DNA of 64,000 nucleotides from Callorhinus ursinus (GCF_003265705.1 NW_020312848.1:55595707-55659706); one strand, 5' to 3'; positions 35,926-48,291 are shown, counted from the stretch's first letter. The notes: a model not told the origin generated them from the sequence alone. Made by a program: numbers and translations.

Positions 35926-35927
35926 TC

Positions 35928-36132
35928 CTTTTTTATTTTTTAGTATTTTATTTATTTATTTGACAGAAAGAGAGAGAACACAAGAGAGGGGACACAAGCA
36001 GGCGGAGTGCGAGAGGGAGAAGCAGGCTTCCCGCTGAGCAGGGAGCCCGACGCGGGGCTTGATCCCAGGACCCTGGGACCATGACCTGAGCCGAAGGCAG
36101 ACGCTTAATGACTGAGCCACCCAGGCACCCCC
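35928..36132 (-). mobile_element. CAN-SINE
   Basis: Reverse element. The duplication ctcttcagcctttttc / ctcctcagcctttttc lies at 35912-35927 and 36133-36148, with one mismatch. Confidence 0.95.
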
Positions 36133-36149
36133 CTCCTCAGCCTTTTTCT

Positions 36150-38970
36150 TTGGACTATATCTGACCTACCACCAATGGAACCCTACACTTGGATGCCTGT
36201 TTAAGTAAAAGATGCCCTTGGGTGGGGTAACATTTCAATCTATGAGCAGTCATCCATTACTTTATGTGAATGAAGGACCTGAGAAGGGGATATTGAAAAC
36301 TACATAAGGGACCTGAGAGTGAGGGCTTTGACCTGAGCTCCACATGAGAGTACCAAAGAGGAAGTTGGGACAGAAAAAGGGAAAATAGGAGGCTCCAAAG
36401 TCACAATCGTCACCCATCACAGCTTTGCTTTTGGACATTCCTGCCCCAAATCTCTAGTGAAGGGGACAATGGAAAATGAACAGGGATAAAGGGAGTTGAA
36501 GTCATCTAAAGACTTTTCTTTTTTCCATAAAGAAAAGTTACTTATGTTTTATTGAAGGAAAAGGGCCCTGGAAGCGGGTGTGAAGGTTCTGCTACCACCA
36601 CGTGCCCTAAAGACAATGCAGAAAAGCAAAAGTTAGAGTAAAAACAGAACTACAACTTCTGACCATCAGTCTCTCTCCCGCCTTGCCTCTCTGTGCTGTT
36701 GACTGTTGCCATGTGTCTGTAGCAAAGAAAGACCATGCAGCAGTCAGAGAAATCAGAGGACACCACTTCAACAATTATCCAAAAATAGGACAGAGGCACC
36801 TATCCGCCTGCACTTGGACGTGTTAGGTCACTCGGCTTGGCTGCACGGCCGGAGAAGTGGTTTTTGCCATTATAGGAAAAGGTAGGGGTGGAAAATGATG
36901 AGAGAAAGGAAGAGACATGACTCAGAGTGGGAAACAGCACGTAAGCAAGGGCAAATATTTCTCCCAGACATAAATGCTTCAGGAAGAGATCAGAGCAAAA
37001 GGTCATCTTTGGAGCATTCTTTTCTTTCCCTGCCTCCCAGTAGCTTGTCATCAAGCACCTGCCAGTAACAAAAGGGGAGGGAAGGGCAGTAAGCAGGACC
37101 TGCTTCTCTAGCTGAATGGCATACCGGTTCCAGCCAACTGCTGGCTCAGCTAACTGGGACAGTGAAACAAGAAGTCATTTGGAAAGCTGCAGGGGTAAAC
37201 ACACAATTTCCCAGTGAGGCAAGTAGCAAGGATTAACATGCTTCTTTTACTGAGGGGAAACTGGCTGGAATCCTTCATGCCTGATACCAGCAGGAGAATA
37301 TCTCTGGTACAAACACTAACATTGATATTTGGTGAGCATTTATTACCTGCTAGGCATTTATTTAATCTGCGTGATAACCTATGATATGGCTTTTATCATC
37401 ATCCCCATTTTTCAGAAGAGTAAACTGTTGCCCTGCAGTTGAGGGATTTTCCCAAGATCATAATGGGAGTCAGGATTTGAGCCAAAAGAATCTAACACCA
37501 GAGTCTAGGTTCTTAATCACTACAGAGGTGATTTGCTATTTCTAGCATGTGTGCATAGCTATTCAAAAATTTGTTCTCCCTTCCAGCCAAATTCTTCTTT
37601 TTCATTCATCATTCAGTCATGTCACCTTTCCTGCCCTGAGAAGCACCTTTTTTTTCCCTTTCTCTGATCAATGGAGTCAGTTCCAAGTCCTCAGTGGTAA
37701 GAGCTCCCCTCAAACTGGTAACTGAGTTCCCTGTACCCTCCTCTGTCCCCTTCTGATCCCTGAGCCCTCCCCAAGCCTCACACCCTGCTATCCTGAGCAC
37801 ACCCTTTCCTTCCCTTTATGATCTGAGCTCTAGGCCCTACACTTTAGCTTAGGTCAGAAAAATATTTTTCAAATACCATTATTCCTATCTGTTGTAAATT
37901 TCATAAAATTTCACTATCTTTAACAAAGACATCTTTATATGTATCAAAAGCACAATGATGATATTTCTCCTCAGTACTTGACAGCTTGACATGTAAAATA
38001 TTAATAATTACAGTATTAATTTCTATTTAGACTAAGCATATATTTTTTCTAAACAGAGGCCATATTTTGTATCTTTTCTCACTTGGTTGGAAATTTCTTG
38101 TCAGTTGGTAAATCTTTTAATAATTTATCTAGTCTTATTAGCAGTTGTTTAATCTTAGAAATCCCAGGGAAAACCATATATGATTTTTTTCCTCTTATAG
38201 GGTAATTTTCTCATGATAAATTTTCAAAAGCAGAAAAATTGGATTGAAGTATGCAATCATATTAATGGTGTGGTTGTATATTGTCATATTGCTTTTCAAT
38301 AGGCTTATACAATTTAAAATTGCAATAGCAGTGTGTGATAGCATTTGTATGTATATATGCATATTAGTAAAAAAATTATATATTTGTAATTTTTACTAAG
38401 GTATTAGGTGTTATTATAGAACATTATAGTCTTCCATTTTACACATATAAAAATGTAACATTTTTCTATAGTGATAACAACTATTGGGATCCCCAGAATC
38501 ATTTCTTCTCCTGATTCTTCACTCACATCTAAAATAATAATGCTGTCTGTGCTTTGGAATAATAATAATAATGCTAGGCCCTACCATAGGGCACGGACTT
38601 TATATTTCCCAGTGTTGGCAAGGACTAGCACTGATCCATCCACCCATTCTTCTCTTCCTTTCCTTTTTCTCCTCCTCCCCTTTCCCATACAGCCCAATGA
38701 ACTGAACACTTTAGCTGGCTGTGAAGGGTAAAGGTTTACAAAGTTTTCCTGTGAGACAAAGAAAAACTAAATGGACCACAAAATATGATCTTGATGTCTT
38801 TCGAACTTTGTCTTAAATGATCTAACAAAGTTTAATATTCTTTCTGATTAAAACTTTGTAAACTACAACGCACCCAATTAAAGAAATCACCAAACGGACG
38901 TGTATGAAATGGCAAATACTTTTTACATACATATTTTCTTACAAAGTGACAGATAATCACTAATCAGTAT
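36150..38970. other. Intergenic sequence, mostly unassigned
   Basis: A reverse MIR-like block lies at about 37,320-37,530 ('tcccaagatcataatgggagtcaggatttgagcc'). A weak L1-like stretch lies near 38,240-38,360, and a short (AAT)n run near 38,558-38,573. Nothing else recognised. Confidence 0.5.
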
Positions 38971-38985
38971 TAAAATAGGGACCAA

Positions 38986-39198
38986 GGGGCGCCTGGGTGG
39001 CTCAGTTGGTTGAGCGACTGCCTTCGGCTCAGGTCATGATCCTGGAGTCCCGGAATCGAGTCCCGCATCAGGCTCCCTGCTCAGCAGGGAGTCTGCTTTA
39101 CCCTCTGACTCTCCCCCCTCTCATGCTCTCTCTCTTCCATTCTCTCTCTCTCAAATAAATAAATAAAATCTTTAAAAAAAAAAATAAATAAATAAAAT
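38986..39198 (+). mobile_element. CAN-SINE (young, 'gactgcc' subfamily)
   Basis: Same subtype as the copies at 7347 and 9472. The perfect duplication aaaatagggaccaa lies at 38972-38985 and 39199-39212. Confidence 0.96.
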
Positions 39199-39583
39199 AA
39201 AATAGGGACCAATATTGAAAATAAGAAGTCATGGCTCTAGAATATATAAAATGAAGCATAAGATAAACCAAACCTTCCTCTCCAGTTTAGATATGACCTA
39301 CCTGAGGCTGTCACAGGAATAGCCCACATTATTTTAAGTTAAATAATATAAACAAAATGAAAATCTCCACAGAGTACTTGGCATACTCAATTTCATGGGC
39401 TTCTTGTGCAGGAGCCATGTAGGGGGTAGAAGGGGATGAAAGAGGCATAGTCAAAGCATTGGAAATAAAACATCAAAAAATCATTTGTTATCATGTGGAA
39501 GAAACAGGTGAGCAATCAACTGAATTATTTACATACATTTTATTTAGATGAGAGGAAGAATCCTATCATAATTAAAAATTTGA

Positions 39584-39822
39584 GGGCGCCTGGGTGGCTC
39601 AGTCGTTAAGTGTCTGCCTTCAGCTCAGGTCGTGATCCCAGGGTCCTGGGATCGAGCCCCGCATCGGGCTCCCTGCTCGACAGGAGACCTGCTTCTCCCT
39701 CTCCCACTCCCCCTGCTTGTGTTCCTGCTCTCGCTGTGTCTCTCTCTCTGTCAAATAAATAAATAAAATCTTTAAAAAAATAAAAAAATTAAATAAATAA
39801 ATAAATAAAAAATAAAAATTTG
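39584..39822 (+). mobile_element. CAN-SINE with long A/T tail
   Basis: Head gggcgcctgggtggctcag, 'cccactccccctgcttgtg' middle and an extended AAAT-rich tail. The duplication taaaaatttga lies at 39573-39583 and 39823-39833. Confidence 0.94.
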
Positions 39823-39839
39823 AAATAGACCCCTGAAAA

Positions 39840-40835
39840 AGAGCCAGTTATTGATATTATTTATTCTAAATGTGATTGAAGGGCCACATGAAACATGAAA
39901 GATTTTGTACAAAGAAACAATTTTATTAAAACTATTTTTTTTCTGAGAGAAAGCCTAAGTGGAATTCTCTTATGTGAAAATTTTATTAGAGTAGATACAT
40001 GCAATAAGACTGTGATCATAAATAAATTCAAGCAAAGGGAAATGACAAAAAGATTATAAAATATTTTTCCTGGAAGAATTTTGGGAATGATAAGCATTAA
40101 TCTCTCTGGGACAGATTAAATGCAGGCAGGTTCTATGCTGCATATTGAACTAGGGATTCATCTAAAGATTTTCATGATTTTATGATGCTCAGAGTTGAAG
40201 AAATATTCAGATTTGTAAAGGAAAATTTCCCCAGCCTTAAAATCTGCGGGGAAGTCTGCCCAGCATGAAACACTTCATTGTGCAAGATGGGTTTGGGCTA
40301 CTTTAAGCGGTCCCTAAAAAAACCACTCTGTCTTCTTATAAAGTTAACGGGCCAGTGGTGCCTCAAATCTTGCTACAGGACAATACTTTTTTGGGTGTGG
40401 CTAATGGGATAGTTTAATATAGCTCAGGACCTTTCCCACCAAAAAAAAAAAAAAAATCATCTTGGCTGCTACCCAGTTTGTAATTCTTGATTTCACATTC
40501 CAAGAAGCCTTCAGTTTATAGAAATAAAAAGAACTGCCAGTTCCCTGTAAGCAACTTGGCCAACTTAGCCTGTAGGATTCCCCCTTAAATGATGGTTCCT
40601 TCACTTTGTTTACAAATATTTCTTTAATAGTATGTTTGTTCCTTCCTCTTTTGGAGTTGGGATTCCCTGTTAAGTCATCCAGGCTTCAGTTCTACTGCTC
40701 TTCCCATCATGTAAAGGCTTTTTTGCATGTAATTGTGTGTGGGGGGGAGGGGTTCCTCATTTATAGTTCTTACATTGGAAAGTAGTATTTGCTGGCATAA
40801 ATCCTGCCTTTTAAAATGCTTTCAAAGAATGTGCA
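39840..40835. other. Unassigned intergenic sequence
   Basis: Includes a short A run at 40,440-40,456 and a G run near 40,740. No gene recognised. Confidence 0.55.
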
Positions 40836-40849
40836 TTTTCAAGTTTTGC

Positions 40850-41035
40850 CTAGATCACAGCTTCTTGAAGTGAAGTGTAATGTGCATACGAATAATCTGG
40901 AGATCTTGTTAAAGTGCAGATTTGGATTCAGTAAATCAGGAACTGGGCCTGAAATTCTGAATTCTAACAAGCTCTCCAGTGATGTTGATGCTGTAGCTCC
41001 CTGGACCGCACTTTGAGTAACAAGGCCCTAGCAAA
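40850..41035 (+). mobile_element. MER5A-like hAT-Charlie fossil
   Basis: Resembles MER5A: 'tgtgcatacgaataatctggagatcttgttaaa', 'cagtaaatcaggaactgggcctgaaattctgaattctaacaagctctccagtgatgttgatgct'. Confidence 0.65.
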
Positions 41036-41039
41036 GCTT

Positions 41040-41715
41040 GAGTAAGACATGGAGAGAGATGACAATGAAGCAGCTGCAGAAAGAGAAAACTGACAGAGGT
41101 ATTTGCTTGGACCCATGAAAGGATTCTACAATCTGTCTCATAACTATAATCCCTCACACCTGCTTTTAAAACAACATTCACATTTCCTCTGAAGTAAGCT
41201 GAATTGATTGAAGGCAAAAACCAGCAGTGCAGAATTAAGCCCATCCTCTAGTATGTACAAAAGCTGATGTTGCAATCATAGATTTTCTCTGAAATTAGTG
41301 AAAAAACAAACTCATCATATCATTATAAGAAAGTAGAGTTCTCTATAAAGACCAAACCACTTAAAAAATGATCAATATGGACTTATACTTTTTGAAGAGT
41401 GAAATGCTTTATGATTAAGCATCATTGCCTCAAAGGGAGTGGTTGTAGAGATAAATTTCCCCCAGGTAAAAGCAACTCCTGGTAAATAGTTTATTTACTA
41501 GGGTAAGGGCCAAAAGGAAAGAGAGTTTCCTTTGTTATATAATGGAGCTCTGACTTAAAGCCAGGTGGGTTGGTTACAAAACAAAGGGCTTTTGTGGAGG
41601 GCTCCTCCCAAATATTTACATTAACTTAAGAAAAATATGGAAGTCTATATCTCCTTATAATTTTTGCTGGTATTCAGGGGATAATATTATTTTATTCTTT
41701 ATCATTTCATTATAG
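41040..41715. other. Unassigned intergenic sequence
   Basis: No gene or named repeat recognised. Confidence 0.5.
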
Positions 41716-41732
41716 TTAAAATGGAATTTTTA

Positions 41733-41930
41733 TTTTTATTTTTTTAAGATTTTATTTATTTATTTGACACAGAGAGGCACAGCAAGAGAGGGAACACAAG
41801 CAGGGAGAGGAGAAGGAGAAGCAGGCTTCCCGCGGAGCAGGGAGCCTGATGCGGGGCTCAATCCCAGGACCCTAGGATCATGACCTGAGCCAAAGGCAGA
41901 CGCTTAACAACTGAGCCACCCAGGCGCCCC
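41733..41930 (-). mobile_element. CAN-SINE
   Basis: Reverse element with head caactgagccacccaggcgcccc. The duplication aaaatggaattttta lies at 41718-41732, with a matching copy at 41931-41945. Confidence 0.95.
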
Positions 41931-42098
41931 AAAATGGAATTTTTAATTATTTGTTAAAGTGAAAGATGTGATGTTCTAATATGCGGTTGATTTTATTTTC
42001 TAATATGCTGTTAAAACACTCCACTAGTAAAAAAAAAATCACTACTTGTATATTATAAAATGGTAAATATTGCAGATATGTTACATTATATCATATAT

Positions 42099-42301
42099 AT
42101 GATAGAGAGCATAAGCAGAGGGACATAGAGCATATTTATTTATTTGTCAGAGAGGGATAGAGAGCATAAGCAGAGGGAGAAGCAGGCTCCCTGCTGAGCA
42201 ATGATCCCAATGTGGGACTCAGTCCCAGGACCCTAGGATCATGACCAGAGCTGAGGGCAGACACTTAACCACTTAACCGACTAAGCCACCCAGGCATCTC
42301 A
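42099..42301 (-). mobile_element. Diverged CAN-SINE with internal duplication
   Basis: Reverse element ending gactaagccacccaggcatc. The block gatagagagcataagcagag occurs twice, near 42,101 and 42,148, so about 47 bp are tandemly duplicated. A small cttaacca repeat also lies near the head. Confidence 0.85.
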
Positions 42302-42604
42302 AGAAAGTGCATCTTATGACCCATCTAGGCCCCTCTCTCTGAAGTCCTCTGTCAAGCATCATATGTGAGAATCTTCATACAGAAGTTGGCATTTAAGATT
42401 GAGATTTTTTCTGTTACCAACTATATAATGGGAAGATTTTAAATGTACTATATAAAGCTTTATGAGAATTAAATAAAAGATAGCAAAAGAGTATATCTAA
42501 CAAACTAGATTAAAACATGGAAAACTGAAACCAAAAACCAATCCCTAACAACTAATGCATTTAATGTAGATTTGGTAACTTCATATCTTCTTATATTCAC
42601 ACCC

Positions 42605-43020
42605 TGCCATGGTCTCACCATTGACAAAATTCACTTCCCAATCCTTGACTTTGGCCTAGGTGGAGTAACTTGCCTTGGCCCACAGAATGGGGCAGAAGTA
42701 ACAGTGTGTTATTTCCAGGTCTAGGCTTCTAGGAGCCTGTGACATATTTTTCCTTTTCCTTTTTTGTAGCTGCGATTTCTTGGATCATGAAAAAAATCTT
42801 CCTCAATAGCTTGCTGGTCCAAGGAGGACACAGACATGGAGCAGAGACACCACAGACTTGCAGTGAAAAGCAGAGCTGCCCCAGCCACCCCAGCCTACAT
42901 CAACCAAGCTCCAGCCCACCCAATCCAAGATCTGTGTGAACAAATGGTTGATCTTGAGCTACTGAGTTTTGTAGTAGTTTATTTATGCCAAATTATTTTA
43001 GCAATAATTGATACACCCTA
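42605..43020 (+). mobile_element. Probable MLT1-family LTR
   Basis: Forward LTR-like sequence: 'ttggcccacagaatggggcagaagtaacagtgtg', 'gaggacacagacatggagcagaga', 'agctactgagttttgtagtagtttatttatgccaaatta', ending near ttgatacaccc. Family from memory. Confidence 0.5.
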
Positions 43021-43681
43021 AAATTCAGTTTTAAAATATGCATTGGATAGATGATTACAAAAAAAGTGTTGGTTCACATTATCTTTCACTTTTAATTAGC
43101 TATTGAGATATCACTCAGACATAGCCATAAAGCCTCATCTATGCTGATTTAGTACGTACAACTATACCTTTACCAATTTTAGTTAGGACACCAAAAAGAA
43201 TTGTACTTTTCTACACAGAATTTGCTATCCAAAAGTTTTCTCAAGAATTAATCTTATTTCAATCATATTAAATAACCATTCAGATTGGTTTGGTCTTAAT
43301 AACAAAATATTTGATAAGAAAATTGTAAACTGACACGATAGCTAAAGGCCAGATATTTTATTCCACTATCAATATTTTGAATTAATTAGAAGGATAAAAG
43401 CCTTAATGTAAGGCTATCAGTGAAATATAAATATTGGCAGAAGTTCTTCTATATTTAAAATTTGAATTTAAGGGTTTGTTATAATTCAGAAATACCAGAT
43501 AGAGCTTAAGAAAGATATTACTGGCAAAATTTTGGCAGGATTTGGTTGAAGGGAAAAAAGAAAAAATGATAACACTTCTGAAATGTTAACTTATGTTCTT
43601 TTCTAGATGTCCCTGGAGGCCTCCCCTACCCCATCCACCCCCATGCCTACAGAAGGATCATTACAGCAGAAAAGCAGAGAT

Positions 43682-43736
43682 AAGGCTTTTCTTGACTCTA
43701 AAAGCCTTGGTGAATGCCCTGAGGGAATTCAGGGCA
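43682..43736. repeat. Two adjacent perfect inverted repeats
   Basis: aaggctttt (43682-43690) pairs with aaaagcctt (43700-43708) across a 9-nt loop. tgccctga (43715-43722) pairs with tcagggca (43729-43736) across a 6-nt loop. Confidence 0.8.
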
Positions 43737-45485
43737 CAGAAAAATTGTTGGGTGATGTGCAAGCATGGCTTCTGGCGCAAGGGAGAGGAAATTGGGAAAA
43801 TAAGCAAAATGATTTTTGACATATGTGTGTCTTTAGCCGAGGCCCAGATAAATTAAGAGAATCTAATAGTTGAGATACCTGTGCCTCCTGTTTCTGAGCA
43901 GGGCCTGTGGAGATTGCAACCCCCTAGAGTTTCTCTGTACCAGGGCAGGGCAATTCTTTGCTTCTCTACAGCACCTTCACCACAGGTAGCTCTGTGCTGC
44001 TTCATCAGGCCTGCCCACCCAAATTCATTAGATGTAACTAGAGCCCCAAGAAAAAAACAGAAGTAGCAAAAAGTGTCTCTAGCCCTAAGGGGTATATTGA
44101 ATGAGCATAAAGGACAGAGTAGCAGTGCCCTGAATGGACCAATGATTGAGGACAGACAGGTTGATGATGTACCTCTCAGATCCAAGATGCAGAGCTAAGG
44201 AAGAGACTCTTCCACAGACCCACCCTGAGATTCCTTGGCAATTCATAAGCCCCTGGAATTTAGATGCAATCCCAACAAAATGGCAGAAGCTAGAAATGGA
44301 CTGAGCTGAAGTTTCTGCTACCTGAAGGAATAGGGGTTTATGAAAGAAATTAAGCTCAGTTACCAAAAGAGAGAAAGTTACACCTCACAAGGGACTTCAG
44401 TAGTATACATGTTTTCCACTTTAAAAAAATCTGAAACAAATAAGGCAAAATGATATTATTTGATCAAGCTTCATGGTGAGAGTTCATTACACCATTTACT
44501 ATAGAGGGTTAAACTATTTTACAATAAAAATACTTTAAAATAAATACATTTACTTCAATTCTGAATCTGTAGGCTGAAATTCGTCCCTAACCCTAGCATC
44601 TGTCATGATTTAGGCAGTATCCTCTGTGCTTTAAATCACCTCATTAAATGTTCACGGCACAACTATTGGGTAGATGTCAATATGTTTTCCATTTTACAAA
44701 TAAGCAGAGTGAAGTTAATTTAAAGAAACAGTGTGAAAAGAATATTTTCTCATCCATTGTGATCAGGTAGATTTTTGAATGTAGAAATAGTTGTTTATTT
44801 TTTTAAGAAAATAGAGAAAAAAATCATTTAAAATACTCAAAATGGAAAGGCCCACAACAAGAAAGAGTTCAGTGGAGGCCTTCAAGCCAGAAGAGGGACA
44901 GAAAGGGATCAGATGATGAGGCAGATCTTCATCTAGAAAGCTGTTTCTTTCCATATATAAAATGGAAGGTACGGAAGAAGGTAAAGCAGGTATGGGAAGG
45001 CTTGAATGGAATTCAGTGGAAGGTGTGTGAGATGGTGATGCCAAAAAACAGGATAAATATTCAACTGAACATATAGCTTGTAAAAATATTGATATTTATG
45101 CATGTAAATAGTCACCCTCTGAAATGTTCCCCCTTTCCCTTCTGACCCTCTCCTAAAGGCCCCTAACACCCCAATGAGCCAGCAACTAGCCAGCAGGACT
45201 CCAAGGCACAGCTCCAGAGCTGTGACCCAAGTTAGGAATGACTGCTGGGTAGCTCTGCATGCTGGTTATTATTCTTTTTATATCATACCTAGTGATAACC
45301 ACTATTATAATCCAAACTGTAATCTCTTTTCTGAACTCACTGATTGGGCTTCTGAGTGTTGATAAATGTTGGAAACCTGCCTGCTTCTTAAAACCACTGA
45401 TACTGTTGTAAGCAAAACCTTAGACTCCTAATCCCAGAGTGTAAATCAGATGAAGCCAGTTTAGCATAAGAAGATCTACAGTGGT

Positions 45486-45511
45486 GGGGACTGCGTGGGG
45501 TGGGGGGCGGG
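45486..45511 (+). other. G-quadruplex motif 2.8 kb upstream of CAV1
   Basis: GGGG, 7-nt loop, GGGG, T, a run of six G, C, GGG. It fits the canonical four-run pattern if the six-G run supplies one tract. Confidence 0.55.
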
Positions 45512-45865
45512 TGGAGAGGTTGTTGAGAAGATAAGAGAATACAAAAGGCAACTAACTTCACAATTTTACCATGAGTAGATCCTCACCAGACTACTTAAGA
45601 ATCCTATGTCCCAGAAATTGTTAAAAGGTGCTCTAGTTATTTATCAACTTTAAAAAATGTTTCATTACCCCACAAAACTACTTAAGAACAAATCATTTTT
45701 ATGTATTTAGACTTCAATTTCTACATCTCTAAGGCTACTGATTTGGATTAATAGTGTCCCTTTTAGCTCTATATTTTTAATAACATATAATGCGTGAGCT
45801 AACCTTTAAGATTGCTTCTTTAAAAAAAAAAGGCGGCAAATAAGTTGCCATTTACTCATTTTTTA

Positions 45866-46076
45866 TTTTATTTTATTTTATTTTATTTTTAAGATTTTGT
45901 TTATTTATTTGACAGAGAGAGATACAGTGAAAGAGGGAACACAAGCAGGGGGAGCGGGAGAGGGAGAAGCAGGCTTCCTGCCGAGCAGGGAGCCTGATGC
46001 CTGGCTTGATCCCAGGACCCTGGGACTGACCTGAGCCGAAGGCAAAGGCTTAACGACTGAGCCACCCAGGCGCCCC
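45866..46076 (-). mobile_element. CAN-SINE with (TTTTA)n tail
   Basis: Reverse element; its poly(A) tail has become a TTTTA microsatellite at 45,861-45,890. The 19-bp duplication gccatttactcatttttta lies at 45847-45865 and, with one mismatch, at 46077-46095. Confidence 0.96.
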
Positions 46077-46095
46077 GCCATTTATTCATTTTTTA

Positions 46096-47999
46096 GTAAA
46101 TGATTTGGAGAAATTTATTAACTTGCCTCCAAGCCTAAAGTTATCTGTGGGGGATATCAAAGAGAATATATTTTGTTTTTTACATCATCTGTTCATTTCA
46201 AATCTTATACCTATGTTAACAATATTCTTCGTCTTTATTTCTTGTGAAGTTGGAGCCAATTCTTCAATTCAGCTATTATAACCAGAATACAATCTGTTTC
46301 TTTTTGGTTCCAGCTTCTTGTTGAGGCAGGTTAATGAAGAGTTTGTGGTTTTTCCTCTCATTAGGAATTCATTTTGGCAGTGACAACGCTTCACTGATCA
46401 TTATGATTCCGTGCACTGCTGTTGATTTGGCTTTGCCATGGACTTCCCTCAGTTGAGTGCTAGTTAAGCATTCACTCAGGCCTCCCCAGAAAGTCCATTC
46501 CTTGCTGGAATGCAAGACACACTCTCTCCCTGTTCCTGTTGACTTTTTTCACAGTCAAGATTACTCATCACAGCTGAAGACTGAATAACAATAGATGGGA
46601 ACCGGTTTCCACATTTTTCCATAGACCATAACCACAACTGCTTTGCAACCAACTTATGAAGGAAGAATTAGATGAACAGCAATCTTTCAGCAATCATTAG
46701 AGATAGACTGGGCACCACACAACACATTGACCCTGACACCACTCTTTCCTAGCATATCATGTTTGTTAACACACAATTTGTTAAAAAAATTTAGAAATGG
46801 ATTTTGGCAGAAATAAAAATTTAAAAACCCAATTTTTAGAAGATCTTTAGTATTCTAATAATGACTAGCCAGCATAATTAATGCCAACATTTGCAACATC
46901 TTCCCTGCCATATAATTGAAACTGATCTTTTTTTAAAATTGTATTGCTTTTTTTACTATAAACAAGTCTGTCCTTTATAGTTCTCTTTTATATTTTCATA
47001 TCTTCTCTCTAACTAGATAATCAACTCCAAGTTTCCATCCTCTATTCCATCTTCTCTTCCCCCTTTTGTGCCCCCACCCCCATGTCAGACTGCCAGTATT
47101 TTTTAATGTAACCTATGCCCCTTCATGTATATTCTCAGCTTTTTTATTTCAAGTCATAATTTTACTTTTGATTGCATATGGAACCTTAGGTAAAATGTCC
47201 TTTCTGGACAGTGAATTTCTTGACTTATTATAGCCCAAATACAAAACTACTGCTTATTGTTTAATTCATCTTGTGTTGCTTTATAGTAAAAAAAAAGCAT
47301 CCCCAAATTCAGGAATAGATAAAATATTTTAATTGCTAACAACTTTCTAAACTTCTAATCAATTAGTAGAAAAACCAGGTGTCCTCTAACTCACAAGCAA
47401 GTACATTAGAAAAAAAACTCTGATAAACTTGAAGCTCCAATTAAATATTTCTACAATTGTAAATAATTTACACATTTTATAAATATGGCATAACATGTTG
47501 GCATGAATGTCCTTTGTTCCAAAAAAATCAGTAAAGTTTAACATTTTCATTTATTTCAAAGCATTGTGGAAAATTTCAGAACTGGTTGGGAAATGTTAAA
47601 TTCTGCATGTCTGCTTCTCCCAGTTTCCATCCCCACCAACTAGATGTAAAGGAGTGCCACCAAAAGTCCACCACACACACGAAACCACACAAATTCCTTC
47701 CTTGTGTTTAAATGTGAAATGCACCTAAACGTTCTGGGTCATTTTTCATCCCTTCCTCTGTGAAACTGGGAGATAGTTGTGTCTTGGGCTGAGATGGAAC
47801 GTGGGCGATGAGAACAAACGGCTTAGAGCAGAGCTGAATTCTTTCTGAAGCTCGGGTGCCCATACTGGGCATCTCTGCTTGAGCGCTCCCCACCCTGTGA
47901 GCATGATGCACCGAGAAAACATTCGCTCTCCGCAGGACGCCTCTGGGTGGTTCATAACTGGGAAAATCTTGCCCCAGGTTTGAATTATTTGCCCAAGCA
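46096..47999. other. SINE-free DNA upstream of CAV1
   Basis: AT-rich and without any repeat I can name, rising in G+C after about 47,750. It may include CAV1 regulatory DNA, but no specific element is identified. Confidence 0.5.
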
Positions 48000-48291
48000 A
48001 CCCAGCGCCCGTGAAACGCTTTCCCATTGCTCTTTGCTCCCTGCGGGCGCTCCCCGCCCTCTGCTGCCAGAACCTTGGGGATGTGCCTAGACCCGGCGCA
48101 GCACAAGTCCTGGCCAACCGCTGCAGAACAAACCCTTGGCAGGCGGCCAGGAGGCTCCCTCCCAGCCACCCCCCCCCCCCCCCCCCGCCAGCGCCTTTTT
48201 CTCCCCCATACAATACAAGATCTTCCTTCCTCAGTTCCCTTAAATAACAACCCAGGGAAATCTCAGAGCCTTCATCCAGCCACCGGCCAGC
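48000..48291 (+). promoter_or_regulatory. CAV1: CAV1 promoter-proximal region and 5' UTR
   Basis: GC-rich sequence directly before the CAV1 start. From about 48,030 it closely matches my memory of the human CAV1 mRNA leader, so transcription probably starts near there; this is inferred. It contains a run of 18 C at 48169-48186 and an upstream ATG at 48081. A TATA-like string at about 48,238-48,246 would lie inside the transcribed leader and is not taken as a TATA box. Confidence 0.65.
48169..48186 (+). repeat. C18 mononucleotide run in CAV1 leader
   Basis: Eighteen consecutive C. It is likely length-variable and prone to sequencing error. Confidence 0.9.

Larger units (their letters stand above)
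43025..45840. other. Unassigned intergenic sequence
   Basis: Holds the paired hairpins at 43682-43736, a reverse MIR-like trace at about 44,600-44,720 and a G-quadruplex motif at 45486-45511. Open frames here (for example 43853-44185 on the - strand) have no recognisable domain. Confidence 0.5.

Noticed and set aside
43593..43856. 87-codon and 70-codon overlapping frames
   Set aside because: No domain, no conserved start or splice context; overlapping frames of similar length suggest chance.
48238..48246. TATA-like cttaaataa before CAV1
   Set aside because: Only about 50 bp before the start codon and inside the sequence that resembles the known CAV1 leader, so it is probably downstream of transcription start.
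47708..48250. 180-codon and overlapping 155-codon - strand frames across the CAV1 promoter
   Set aside because: Composition-driven; the protein includes the poly-Gly/Arg encoded by the complement of the C run. No family features or splice evidence.
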